From: Myxococcus xanthus | Lineage (GTDB): Bacteria > Myxococcota > Myxococcia > Myxococcales > Myxococcaceae | Assembly (NCBI RefSeq): GCF_006402735.1 | Contig: NZ_CP017174.1 | Coordinates: 8,040,001 to 8,104,000 of the forward strand | DNA length: 64,000 nt | Direction: 5' to 3' | In this document: positions 17,003-26,270 of the stretch, piece by piece | How positions within the stretch are numbered: the first letter of the stretch is position 1 | Layout of the letters: every line of letters starts with the position of its first letter | Made by a program: the position numbers and the translations under genes | The notes under the pieces: generated by a model | Told to the model about the DNA's origin: nothing | The model's input: the letters and a program-made list of their open reading frames with translations, nothing else | Databases searched by the model: none

Positions 17003-20000
17003 TCAGCCCTCCCAGGTCGCGAGCATGGCTCGCACCCGTGCATACCTCTGGAGCAGCGCCGCGCGGTGAGCACTGAGCATTACCATGGAACCAATGACCA
17101 TCAGTCCCAGGACGAACAGTGAGGCTGCGGCAATCCGGTGGTCCCGCATGCCAAAGCGCACCAGGTTGGCGGCGATGCACGTCACCAGGAACGCCGTGCC
17201 CAGATACACGTAGGAGCGGATGCGCAGCGCGATGCCACACGCCACGCCCACCACACAGAGCGTGACGCACAGGAGCATCGAACCGCCATCATTGAACATG
17301 AGCGGCTTCCAGGCACCCGCCACGTAGATGGCCGTGACGGCCAGCGCACGCAACCGGGCATAGGTCTCCGCATCGATGGCCTCGCGGAACACGCGCAGCA
17401 ACGCGAGCAGGGAGAGCCCCGCGGGGATGACATAGAACTGCGCCTCTCCCGCGCCCGTTCCCTGCCACACCAGCAGCAGCGCCGCGTTGAACGCCACCAC
17501 CGACGTCAGCGACGCCACACCCCGGTGCCGCGGGTGCGTGGCCAGCGCGGCGAAGTGAGCGGCATACCCCACCATCAACGCCGCCACGTGAAGGGGCTCG
17601 CTCCAGGGAGCGGAGAGCAACCCCGCCAGGGGGAAGAGGTATGCGCCCAACAAGGCGGGCCGTCGGAAACACGCCAGGGAGGAACCCTCGCGCTGCACGA
17701 AGAAGTAGAGGCCGGTGAACAGCGCACCGCCCACCAGGGCCGCCAGGCTGTCGCCGGGGCCCGGGTGCGCCCCCATTCCCAGCATGCGGACGGAGAGATA
17801 GCCCAGCGCGAGCACCGCCTGCGCCATGTAGGCGGACGCCTCTTCCTTCTCCGTGACCGCGCGGCGGACCAGGGCGAAGAGCAGCACGCCCAGCGCCACG
17901 CTCGCCACCAGGCCCTCGCGGAGCGCGCCCAGCGACGTGTCCACGAGCGCCAGCCCCGCCATCACCTCGAAGAGCGCCACCCCGGCGAAGCCGTGCCCCA
18001 CGCTCCGGCGCCGCGCCTTGCCGGCCACGAAGAGCGAGAGGCCCGCCAACAGCGCGCTGGCCGCTCCGAAGTACGGAAGGATGAACGCCGCGCCCCGGCC
18101 GCTGGAGTACACCGCGCCCAGGTACAGCAGCCATCCATGCACGGCGGCGAGCGAGGCCAGCCACCCCACCACCTCACGCTCGCGGCGCCGCCACACCACG
18201 GCCCACGCCGCGCCCACACCGAAGAGGAACGTCAGCGGAGTTCCCACATGCTCCAGTTCGCGCAAGCCCGCGAGCGACAGCAGCGCCAGCACCCAGCCGC
18301 CATGGTGCAGCGAGGCGCCCACGCGCACACCGCGAGCGTCCACGAGCGACCCGATGAGGCACAGCGCCAGCCCCGTTCCACTGACGACCGCGGGCACCCA
18401 CAGCGGGTCCACGGCGGCGACGAGCGAGGCCCCCAGCAACGCGGTGGCCACGTTGGCCATCCACCGCTCCCTCGCCACCATCAACACACCCGCCGTCACA
18501 GCGGCGCCCACCGCCACCGGCAGGGGCAGCGAGCCAGGGCCTGACAGGAGCAGGCGCTCCAGCAGCAGCGCGCCCAACGCACCGGCGCTGCCCACCCACA
18601 GCGGCTCGCTCCAGGTCGCCTCCAGCGGCGGCAACACCTTCGCGAAGGCCTGGGTGAGCGCGCGCTGGATGCCTCCGGACTGGCACACGGCGGACGCCAC
18701 GGCCGCGCCCAGCACCACGGCGATGACGGACAGGCCCGCGTCGAGCCCTCGCTCGAGCAACGCGTTCACACTGACCGCGCCCATGGGCGCCAACGTCAAC
18801 GCCCAGATGGCGGGAGCCAGCAACCAGCGCTGAGACAGCAGGAACGCAGCCAGCGCCAGCACACCCGCCAGCGTGGCCAGATGAGACGGCGTGGGCGAAT
18901 CAAGGGCGGGCAGCGCCGCGAGGATGAGCGCCGTGACGACGGCGCCGGGCCGCAGTGCCGTGTCCGGCGCGCTCCGGAAGAACGCCCACACGCGAGCGGG
19001 CCCATGACTCTCCGCGATGGCCAGCGCGAGCAACAGGCCGATGACGATGGGACGGGCCGCCGGGAAGAAGAGGAGGACCAGCGCGGAGCCGCACACGCGC
19101 AAGAAGGGACGCGGCCCAGGCATCAGCGCCAGGGACGCCGACAGCACATAGAGCGCCGTGGGGACATGGTACGGCCTGAGCGCGACGAGGAGCACGGGCA
19201 AGGCCACCACGGCGAGCCATCCCTGCATCCACGATGACAGGGCCTGGCGAGGGGCCTCCTCACGCGAGCGCAGCAGCAGCGATGCCGCGGCGGGGACGTG
19301 TGCCACGACACGCACCAGCGCCAGGCTCAGCAGCGGAAGCGTCTGAACCCACCAGGGCAGCTCGCCCCCCACCACCACGATGCCCACGAAGGCATACGGG
19401 ACGAAGAGCGACGCGAAGAACGGCTGACGATTGGCTCGCGTCCAGAGCAAGGGCAGCACGCAGGTGCCCACGAGCAGCAACGGCAGCCCCGCGTCGTCCC
19501 ACTTCACCACCGCGACACCCAGCACCACGGCGGCGGACAACGTCGCCGCCAGGGCGAAGCGGTGACCACCCGTCCCCACCCGCAAGACCGCGGGGACCTC
19601 CTCCAGCACGGCCAGGAGACTCAACACCCCGGCGAGGCACAACAACGGCACGGCGCCGAAACTGAACGTCGCGGTGAGCGCATAGAGCGAGGCCACGGCG
19701 ACACTCAGCCCCGCGGGCAATACGCGCGCGGTGAGCAACGCCGCCAGCGCCGCCCCCAGCAGCAGGGGCGCATGCTCCGACGAACGCGCGCTCAGCAAGG
19801 CCGTCAGCGGGAAGACGAGCGCGATGAGCCCGGCGACCGTCGCGCTGATGCTTCGGCCCCACCGCGCCGCGGCAACGGAAGCCCCCAAAGCCCAGCAGCA
19901 GAACAGCGCCACGGACAGGCCCGGCGACATCCATCCACCCCATGGCGAATAGATGCGCGGGATGTCGTGCACCAGCGCCAGGGCAGACATGAGCACGGCG

Positions 20001-22519
20001 AGGGGACGCACCACCGGGAAGGTCCTCGACGCCACGGCCACCGCGCCCGCGGACACCAGGATGACGCCGGCCAGCCCTGGCGCCCGGGCCAGCACGCCCC
20101 AGGGAATCGCGAGCACCGCGTAGAAGACGCCTGGCAGGCCCAGCCACCGCGTCAGCCCACCCCGCATCCCCAGCAACGAGAGTCCGAGCGCCACCGCCGC
20201 GAGCGTGGGCGCCACCGCCGTGGACGAAAGCTCTCCCGCCCATCGTGGAAGCGCGGCCGCCGCCAGCACGGACGCCAGCGCCATGAAGGAGGCGCGCTGG
20301 AGCCCCCAGGCAGCGAGCACCGCGGCGGCGCCACACAGGGCCATGCCCGTCACGGCCGTGAAGCCGTCGCCGGCAATCAGGCCCATGAGGAACCCCGCCG
20401 TGGCCACCACACCCACGACAGCGCCCAGCAACCCGCGCGTGCGCGCGGTGCACAGCATGCTCACCGCGGCGAGCACGAGGGCCAGCGCCCCCGACGCGAC
20501 CGCTCCGCCGGACGCCCCCAGGACGGCGTAGGCCTGGAAGGGAAGGAACAGCGACAGCCCCGCCCCCACCACCGTCAGGAAGAAGCGCTCCACCAGCAGG
20601 CCCAGGACGAGACACAGCACCGCCAGCGCCAGTGCGCTCCAGAAGGAGGGCCGCGCGTCCGGTCCCGACAGGCCAAAGAACACGAAGAGCGGGCTCGCCA
20701 CCGCGGTAGCTCGCAGCAGCACCTCCGCCAGCGCCAGGTCCCGTGCATTGCCCGTACGCTGGCCTCGCCACAGCCGCGAGACGGCGAACAACGCACCCGC
20801 GAAGATGAAGGGCAGCGCGGACAGCGCTCCGAATTGAAGAGGCAGCGGCTCGGTGGTGTAACCGAGCCAGGCCTTCACCGCGTTGATGATGCGCCGCACC
20901 GGCCCGGGGATGAGTTGGGAGAAGGAGGCATAGGCGAAGTACGTGCTCGCATAGGCCGCGTAAACCCACCGGATGCGGGCGACGCCGCCGCGGGACAGCG
21001 ACAGCAACGTCCACGAGACGACCGCCGCCGTGACGAAGAGCGCCGGCGCCGGCGCTGGCGCCGCGACGATGAGGCAGGTGGCCTGGAGTGACACCACGCC
21101 AATGGACAGCGAATCCGCGCCCCGCTCAGCGTCCAGGGTGCGGAAGCGCAACGCGGTGGCCAGGAGAAAGGCGCCGAACGGGGCATAGGTGCCAACGGAG
21201 ACCGCCACGTCCGCGCCCGCCAGCGCGACGTGCAGGCGCGTGAAATAGAGCAGCAGCAGGTACAGCGGCGCGGCGAGGACGAAAGCGAGCGCGGTGCCCT
21301 CACGCGGCGCTGGTGGCGGACGCGAAGAAAGGAGGAAGAAGAGCGCACACGGCAGGACGTTGAGCCACAGCGCCTGGCCGCCCAGCCCCGTGGCGAGCGG
21401 CGCCAACCCCATCATCAAGGTACTGACCACGAGCGCCAGTTGGATAAGGGGACGGGATGTGGAATCGAAGGCCTCCAGCGGCTTGCGCGCCAGGAAGGCC
21501 GCCACTCCCGCCCATGCCAGCAACGCGGGGATGAGCCACACCGTGCCGACGCCTCCCAGTTGGAAGACGTCCCCCAAGCCCATGGGCCCCAGTGCGATAC
21601 CAGCGAGCGGAGCCACGGCCGTACCGATGAGCCCCAGGATGTACCCAGGATTGCGTAACGCCTCGCGCCTGGCGAGGTACGCGCCCCAAACGGTGAAGCC
21701 CGCGGAGCAACTCGCCGTCAGCCCGAACACCGTGAGCGAGCGGAGGCCGGACGACATCCCCACCCAACTCTCGAACACGAGGTAGAGGGCACTGGAGAGG
21801 ATGAGGAAGGCCCCGATGAACCACATGAGGCTTTGGTAGAGGAACGGCCTCCACACGCGATTCCAGGTGGAGGCCTCCTCGACGAGGCGCGCGGTGAGGC
21901 CTCGCGCCGGCGGCGGCTCCGCGTAGGGCTCCGCCGGATTCGCGGGCAGCGGCATCCAGACAGGCGGGGCCTCGGGGAGCGGCTCATCCGACTGCACAGC
22001 CTCGGGCGCCGCGTCCACTCCAGCAGCGGCCTCCGGCTCGGACGGGTGCGATGGCGCCGCGACGACCTCCGGCTCCAACGGAGCAGACGCCTCGGCCTGG
22101 CGCGGCTCCTCGGTGAGTCCCGGAACCTCCACGGCCGAAGTCACCTCGACCTCCGGCTGTTCCGAAGCCGCCTCCTGCGGCGCGGGAGGCTCCTGCATCA
22201 AGGCCGCGGGAACGGACGTCGCGGCATCCGCATGCGCCGGAGCCACGACGGTGGCCGCCTCCGCGGAGCCCGCTGGAGGCAGCTCCGTCAAGACCGCGAG
22301 GAGGATGCGTGCCTGCCGCTCATACCGCTCCGAGATGAAGCGCCGGACGCTGGGAGGAACCTCGGGCGACTCCCACCGCGTCAGCTCATCGAGCAGGAAT
22401 TGAACGTGCGTGAGCTCGGCTTCGATGACCTCACGCGAGCGCCCCGTCATCCGAGCGCCACACAGCGCACACCACGAGTCCTTGCCACGCCGCTCTTCGC
22501 GGCAGTCAGCGCAGTACAT
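17003..22519 (-). CDS. Giant polytopic membrane protein with N-terminal zinc ribbon (1838 aa)
   Basis: 1838 residues from the ATG at 22519, preceded by GAGGGGG; an ATG 30 nt further upstream lacks this. The N-terminus is a zinc ribbon (CADC...CALC). A coiled region and an acidic Pro/Ala-rich linker (about 80-215) follow. The rest, from about residue 225 to the end, is an almost unbroken series of hydrophobic segments separated by short Arg-containing loops; I estimate well over 40 TM helices. No transporter or enzyme motif stands out. The architecture (soluble zinc-binding head plus very many helices) recalls DUF2339-type giant membrane proteins, but I cannot assign it. Likely an operon with the NlpC/P60 lipoprotein gene, so a role in envelope assembly is plausible. 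Confidence 0.88.
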   Translation of the reverse strand: MYCADCREERRGKDSWCALCGARMTGRSREVIEAELTHVQFLLDELTRWESPEVPPSVRRFISERYERQARILLAVLTELPPAGSAEAATVVAPAHADAATSVPAALMQEPPAPQEAASEQPEVEVTSAVEVPGLTEEPRQAEASAPLEPEVVAAPSHPSEPEAAAGVDAAPEAVQSDEPLPEAPPVWMPLPANPAEPYAEPPPARGLTARLVEEASTWNRVWRPFLYQSLMWFIGAFLILSSALYLVFESWVGMSSGLRSLTVFGLTASCSAGFTVWGAYLARREALRNPGYILGLIGTAVAPLAGIALGPMGLGDVFQLGGVGTVWLIPALLAWAGVAAFLARKPLEAFDSTSRPLIQLALVVSTLMMGLAPLATGLGGQALWLNVLPCALFFLLSSRPPPAPREGTALAFVLAAPLYLLLLYFTRLHVALAGADVAVSVGTYAPFGAFLLATALRFRTLDAERGADSLSIGVVSLQATCLIVAAPAPAPALFVTAAVVSWTLLSLSRGGVARIRWVYAAYASTYFAYASFSQLIPGPVRRIINAVKAWLGYTTEPLPLQFGALSALPFIFAGALFAVSRLWRGQRTGNARDLALAEVLLRATAVASPLFVFFGLSGPDARPSFWSALALAVLCLVLGLLVERFFLTVVGAGLSLFLPFQAYAVLGASGGAVASGALALVLAAVSMLCTARTRGLLGAVVGVVATAGFLMGLIAGDGFTAVTGMALCGAAAVLAAWGLQRASFMALASVLAAAALPRWAGELSSTAVAPTLAAVALGLSLLGMRGGLTRWLGLPGVFYAVLAIPWGVLARAPGLAGVILVSAGAVAVASRTFPVVRPLAVLMSALALVHDIPRIYSPWGGWMSPGLSVALFCCWALGASVAAARWGRSISATVAGLIALVFPLTALLSARSSEHAPLLLGAALAALLTARVLPAGLSVAVASLYALTATFSFGAVPLLCLAGVLSLLAVLEEVPAVLRVGTGGHRFALAATLSAAVVLGVAVVKWDDAGLPLLLVGTCVLPLLWTRANRQPFFASLFVPYAFVGIVVVGGELPWWVQTLPLLSLALVRVVAHVPAAASLLLRSREEAPRQALSSWMQGWLAVVALPVLLVALRPYHVPTALYVLSASLALMPGPRPFLRVCGSALVLLFFPAARPIVIGLLLALAIAESHGPARVWAFFRSAPDTALRPGAVVTALILAALPALDSPTPSHLATLAGVLALAAFLLSQRWLLAPAIWALTLAPMGAVSVNALLERGLDAGLSVIAVVLGAAVASAVCQSGGIQRALTQAFAKVLPPLEATWSEPLWVGSAGALGALLLERLLLSGPGSLPLPVAVGAAVTAGVLMVARERWMANVATALLGASLVAAVDPLWVPAVVSGTGLALCLIGSLVDARGVRVGASLHHGGWVLALLSLAGLRELEHVGTPLTFLFGVGAAWAVVWRRREREVVGWLASLAAVHGWLLYLGAVYSSGRGAAFILPYFGAASALLAGLSLFVAGKARRRSVGHGFAGVALFEVMAGLALVDTSLGALREGLVASVALGVLLFALVRRAVTEKEEASAYMAQAVLALGYLSVRMLGMGAHPGPGDSLAALVGGALFTGLYFFVQREGSSLACFRRPALLGAYLFPLAGLLSAPWSEPLHVAALMVGYAAHFAALATHPRHRGVASLTSVVAFNAALLLVWQGTGAGEAQFYVIPAGLSLLALLRVFREAIDAETYARLRALAVTAIYVAGAWKPLMFNDGGSMLLCVTLCVVGVACGIALRIRSYVYLGTAFLVTCIAANLVRFGMRDHRIAAASLFVLGLMVIGSMVMLSAHRAALLQRYARVRAMLATWEG

Positions 22520-22721
22520 ACATCCCCCTCGATACAACGAACATGCCATTCAAGAGGCTGTCGCGTACAGGCACCCCCTGACGAAGGGGGACGCGTACAC
22601 GCTGCATCACACCCGTGACACCTGTGCATCCGGTTGCACAACCCGTGCGTGAGTGTCAACGCAGCGGGCGGCCGCCTTGCCGCCGCTGGCACCTCGGCCC
22701 CGGCTGTGAAACGTTGCGCGC

Positions 22722-23228
22722 ATGAGCACGGAAGAGCTGACGCTGCGACGCATCGAATCGAGGGATGACGCGGCGGTGGCCGGCATCATCCGGACGGTGA
22801 TGCCGGAGTTCGGCGCGGACGGCCCTGGCTTCGCCATCCACGATCCCGAGGTGTCAGCGATGACCGCCGCCTACGCCCGGCCCCGGCACACCTACTTCGT
22901 CGTGGAGCGGGCGGGGCGTGTCATCGGCGGTGGTGGAATCGCCCCACTTGAAGGAGGAGACCCGGGCGTCTGCGAGCTGCGGAAGATGTACTTCCTCCCC
23001 GAAGCCCGAGGCCTCGGCCAGGGCGAGCGCCTGCTCCGACGCTGCCTGGCATTCGCACGTGAAGCGGGCTTCCAGCGCTGCTACCTGGAGACGCTGGCGG
23101 GAATGCAGCAGGCCCAGAAGCTCTACCGCCGCATGGGCTTCGAACCGCTGTGCGCGCCCATGGGCAGCACGGGCCACTTCGGCTGCGATCACTGGTACGC
23201 CCGGGATTTGTCAAAGCCGCTCGACTGA
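22722..23228 (+). CDS. GNAT-family N-acetyltransferase
   Basis: 168 residues with a typical single GNAT domain. The acetyl-CoA-binding motif A region is ELRKMYFLPEARGLGQGERLL (about 86-106), containing the RGLGQG pyrophosphate loop. Motif B is seen in CYLETLAGMQQAQKLYRRMGF. The substrate cannot be predicted from sequence. The gene diverges from the giant membrane-protein gene. It is followed after about 130 bp by nth on the same strand. Confidence 0.93.
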   Translation: MSTEELTLRRIESRDDAAVAGIIRTVMPEFGADGPGFAIHDPEVSAMTAAYARPRHTYFVVERAGRVIGGGGIAPLEGGDPGVCELRKMYFLPEARGLGQGERLLRRCLAFAREAGFQRCYLETLAGMQQAQKLYRRMGFEPLCAPMGSTGHFGCDHWYARDLSKPLD

Positions 23229-23326
23229 CGAAGACGGACGGCCCCCTGGCCTGCCAGCGGCCCTTCGTACGGCCCAGTGCCTCGTCGCGCCCGCGTCCCC
23301 AGGTTTGGGACAGGAGGGGCAGCACA

Positions 23327-23368
23327 TGACGAGCATCCATCCCGCGGAAGGAACGTGCCATGCCTGAC
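23327..23368 (+). CDS. Possible 13-codon leader ORF overlapping nth start
   Basis: An ATG at 23327 has an excellent SD (AGGAGG at 23313-23318, 8-nt spacing), stronger than that of many genes here. It opens a 13-codon frame (MTSIHPAEGTCHA) whose stop lies 9 nt inside nth, out of frame. Ribosomes terminating there would be placed on the nth start. It may be a translational-coupling leader or a chance frame. nth has its own SD (AAGGAA) inside this ORF. Confidence 0.3.
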
Positions 23369-24082
23369 CGGCGGGCGCCCACGAAGCCCGGCTGCGTCGT
23401 GGAACCACCGCCCCGGCCGGACAAGAAGCCCTTCGACATCGACGAGGTGCTTGGCCGCATCCGAGAGGCGGTGCGCCACTTCGCTGACGCGGCGATGTTC
23501 GCGCTCGCGGCCCGAGGACATGACACGCTCTTCGAGCAGCTCGTCGCCTGCATCCTCTCCATCCGCACCCGCGACGAGGTGAGCCTGCCCGTCTCGCTCG
23601 CCCTGCTCCAGCGCGCCTCCACGCCAGAGGCCCTGGCGCGCATGTCGCCGGAAGACATCGACACCCTCATCCAGCCCGTCACCTTCCACGAAGCGAAGGC
23701 CTGGCAGCTTCACGCCCTCGCCACGCGGACGCGGGATGAATTCGGAGGCGCGCTGCCATGTGATGCCCGGGTGCTCCAGTCCTTCAAGGGCGTGGGCCCC
23801 AAGTGCGCGCACCTGGCGCTGGGCATCGCCTGCGGGCACGAAGCCATCAGCGTGGACATCCACGTCCATCGGGTGACGAACCGCTGGGGCTATGTGCAGG
23901 CGCGCACGCCGGAGGCCACCATGGAGGCGCTGGAGGCCGTGCTCCCGCGCGCCTGGTGGGTGGAGCTCAACCGGTTGCTGGTGCCTTTTGGCAAGCACGT
24001 CTGCACGGGCACGCGGCCGAAGTGCTCCACGTGCCCTGTGCTGAGCTTCTGCCGGCAGGTCGGCGTGAGGGACGCGCGCTGA
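23360..24082 (+). CDS. nth: Endonuclease III
   Basis: 240 residues; bifunctional DNA glycosylase/AP lyase of base-excision repair acting on oxidised pyrimidines. The helix-hairpin-helix is FKGVGPKCAH with the catalytic Lys148. The catalytic Asp166 is in SVDIHVHRV. The [4Fe-4S] ligands C215, C222, C225 and C231 have the exact C-x6-C-x2-C-x5-C spacing. The HhH lysine is followed by Cys rather than the common Thr (KTA), a minor deviation. ATG at 23360, SD AAGGAA. The stop codon abuts the cls-like remnant at 24083. Confidence 0.95.
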   Translation: MPDRRAPTKPGCVVEPPPRPDKKPFDIDEVLGRIREAVRHFADAAMFALAARGHDTLFEQLVACILSIRTRDEVSLPVSLALLQRASTPEALARMSPEDIDTLIQPVTFHEAKAWQLHALATRTRDEFGGALPCDARVLQSFKGVGPKCAHLALGIACGHEAISVDIHVHRVTNRWGYVQARTPEATMEALEAVLPRAWWVELNRLLVPFGKHVCTGTRPKCSTCPVLSFCRQVGVRDAR

Positions 24083-24132
24083 CGCTACCGGTCCTGTCCC
24101 ACGAGCCGCGTCGCCCGGCGGGCCAGCCGCCG
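24083..24132 (-). pseudogene. Remnant of a cardiolipin-synthase-like gene 3' end
   Basis: These 50 bp match 45 of 50 bases of 32431-32480, the 3' end of the intact phospholipase D-like gene, in the same orientation. Read on the minus strand they encode RRLARRATRLVGQDR followed by TAG, against RRLARRATQLLGQDR-TAG in the intact gene. Upstream in this frame a stop occurs after about 25 codons, and the similarity does not extend. So this is only a duplicated or displaced gene end. Together with 32431-32480 it brackets an 8.3-kb segment. Confidence 0.75.
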
Positions 24133-24567
24133 AGCGGCCCGCGCTGCGGTGCTCGCCGCTGCCTACGCCGCTCACCCAGAGCGATTCCCCCGCGGTGCCC
24201 CCATGCCGAAGACACCGCCAATCGTCGTTTGGATAAACGACCCCGCGCGCCGCTCCTCCTCACGGGAAGCCGCGCAGTCATCTCTCGAACTCACTGTCTC
24301 ACTCGCGTTGACAGGCTCCGCGTGTCGCGCCGCAGCCCAGTCGCTGGAGTGCGCCACCTCGACGGTGGTGGTGGCCGTAATAGGCAAAGATTTACCCCGG
24401 ATGGCTTGGAGACTTCTGGCCTCGTGCACGGCTCGCTTACTCGTCTCGACGCGCTCATGACGCAGCGAGCGAATTTTGGATAGGCACTGGTGACAGGGTA
24501 TTGGACGACCTCAGCACTTGAGCCCTTGCGGGTGCAATTCATTGAGCATTGAGATAAATTCGCACGG
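24133..24567. other. Intergenic region upstream of the sigma-54 activator
   Basis: 435 bp with no credible gene. It becomes visibly less G+C-rich towards 24440-24567. A weak sigma-70-like promoter can be proposed (TTGGAT at 24476-24481, 17-nt spacer, TATTGG at 24499-24504). I searched for a -24/-12 sigma-54 promoter (GG-N10-GC) and found none convincing. The sequence is probably the left end of the accessory segment described in the findings. Confidence 0.4.
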
Positions 24568-26190
24568 ATGTCCCGTCTCAGCGCCCCCTCTCCCCATGCG
24601 CCCGCGAGGACCTCGGACGTGTCCACGGCCTCCGAGTCGATTCCGTACGGACAGCGCCCATCCGCGCGCCCGATTCCAGCGTTGACTCTCATCTCGCACA
24701 CCACCGTCACCCGCCTCGGGGAGAGGCTGCTGCTGCACGGACTCCTCGCCGGCCGGGAGGTCCCGCTCTCCCGCAATGCCCCGGACTTCTGCCGCCCGGG
24801 CGAGCCGCTCGGCCTGCCCCTGGGCGACCCCTTCATGAGTCGCAAGTCGATCCTGTTCGTCCCCGCGGGAGCAGGCATCCGCGTCGTCCTGGGCGAAGTG
24901 GGACGATGCACGTCAGCGGGCGAGCCACTTCACGGGGCCCGCGAATTCGGTCCCACAGAGATTGAACGAGGAGTCCCGCTGGAGTTCTCCAGGCGGACGG
25001 GGGTGCTGCTGCACCTGGCCTCTCCCCCTGAATCAAACGCACCATCCGCCCTGGGAATGGTGGGCGAAAGCGCTGCCATCCATGCCCTGCGCCGACACAT
25101 CGAGCGCGTCGCCGACCTGGATGTGCCCGTCCTCATCCGGGGCGAAACCGGAACTGGCAAGGAACTGGTCGCCCAGGCCCTCCACGAGCGGAGCCAGCGC
25201 CGAGGCCCTTTCGTCAGTGTCAACCTGGGCGCCCTCCCGAAGGAACTGGCCGCGGCGGAACTCTTCGGCAGCGTCCAGGGAGCCTTCACCGGTGCCCAAC
25301 GCGACCGTAAGGGCCTCTTCCAAGCCGCGGAGGGCGGCACGCTCTTCCTCGACGAGGTGGGAGAGGCCTCATCCGACGTACAGGTCATGCTCCTCCGAGT
25401 GTTGGAGACGGGGGAGCTGTACCCGGTGGGGGCCAGCAAGCCCGTGGCGACGAACATCCGCCTCATCGCCGCCACGGACGCGGACCTGGAAGCGCAGATC
25501 GCCGAGGGGCGCTTCCGGTCTCCCCTCCTTCACCGGCTGGCCGGCTATGAGCTCCGGCTTGCTCCTCTCCGCGAGCGCCGGGAGGACATCGCTCCACTGT
25601 TCCTCCACTTCGCCCGCCAGGAGTTGGACGCGCTCGGAGAGGCCCACCACCTCACCGCGAGAGACCCTCATGCACTACCTTGGATGCCATCAGACCTGGC
25701 GGCGCAGCTCCTGCTGCATCCCTGGCCGGGCAACGTCCGTCAGCTCCGGAACGTCGCCCGACAGCTCGTCATCGGCAGCAGGGGTCAGCCCTGCCTGGAG
25801 CTTGATGCACGCCTCGCCCAGGAGTTGAGGCTCGACCTGGCGCCGCCGGCCCGGCCCTCCGCCTCCGCCCTCCCCCCGAAGCGTGAGGTTGCGGCCCGTC
25901 GCAAGTCCACGGACGTGGGCGAACAGGAACTCCTCGTGGCCTTGCGTGCGCACGACTGGGACGTCAAGAAGGCCGCCCACCACCTGGAGATCGCCCGCTC
26001 CTCCATCTATGATCTCATCGAGCGCAGCCCCAGCATCCGTCTGGCTGGAGACCTGAGCGTGGAGGAGCTCACCCACGCCTTCCACGCGTGCCAGGGCAAC
26101 CTGGATGAGATGGTGCGGCGCCTGGAGGTGTCCAAGCGGGCCTTGAACCGACGTGTCAAGGAACTGGGACTGCATTCGAAGGAGTCCTGA
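24568..26190 (+). CDS. Sigma-54-dependent activator with FHA-like sensor and two HTH motifs
   Basis: 540 residues from the ATG at 24568. A GTG at 24619 with AGGA 8 nt upstream is an attractive alternative. Residues 38-150 resemble the FHA domains of myxobacterial enhancer-binding proteins (LGDPFMSRKSI is the GD-x-x-x-SR core), which read phosphothreonine. The AAA+ domain (163-400) has Walker A GETGTGKE (192-199), the sigma-54 contact loop GAFTGA (238-243), Walker B LFLDEVGE and sensor II WPGNVRQLRN. Unusually, two Fis-type helix-turn-helix units follow: 451-487 and 497-535. The nearby kinase (26810-30445) is an obvious candidate to phosphorylate its FHA ligand or the protein itself; that link is inference from position. 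Confidence 0.92.
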   Translation: MSRLSAPSPHAPARTSDVSTASESIPYGQRPSARPIPALTLISHTTVTRLGERLLLHGLLAGREVPLSRNAPDFCRPGEPLGLPLGDPFMSRKSILFVPAGAGIRVVLGEVGRCTSAGEPLHGAREFGPTEIERGVPLEFSRRTGVLLHLASPPESNAPSALGMVGESAAIHALRRHIERVADLDVPVLIRGETGTGKELVAQALHERSQRRGPFVSVNLGALPKELAAAELFGSVQGAFTGAQRDRKGLFQAAEGGTLFLDEVGEASSDVQVMLLRVLETGELYPVGASKPVATNIRLIAATDADLEAQIAEGRFRSPLLHRLAGYELRLAPLRERREDIAPLFLHFARQELDALGEAHHLTARDPHALPWMPSDLAAQLLLHPWPGNVRQLRNVARQLVIGSRGQPCLELDARLAQELRLDLAPPARPSASALPPKREVAARRKSTDVGEQELLVALRAHDWDVKKAAHHLEIARSSIYDLIERSPSIRLAGDLSVEELTHAFHACQGNLDEMVRRLEVSKRALNRRVKELGLHSKES

Positions 26191-26270
26191 GCGGACGGCG
26201 ACACACCGCCACTCCAGTTACACCCACAGGAGCAGCCCTGAACGCCTCAATGGCAGACCAGGAGACGACC

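Noticed and set aside
24400..24567. Sigma-54 (-24/-12) promoter upstream of the activator gene
   Set aside because: Several GGCAC- or TTGC-like fragments were seen, but none has the GG-N10-GC spacing.
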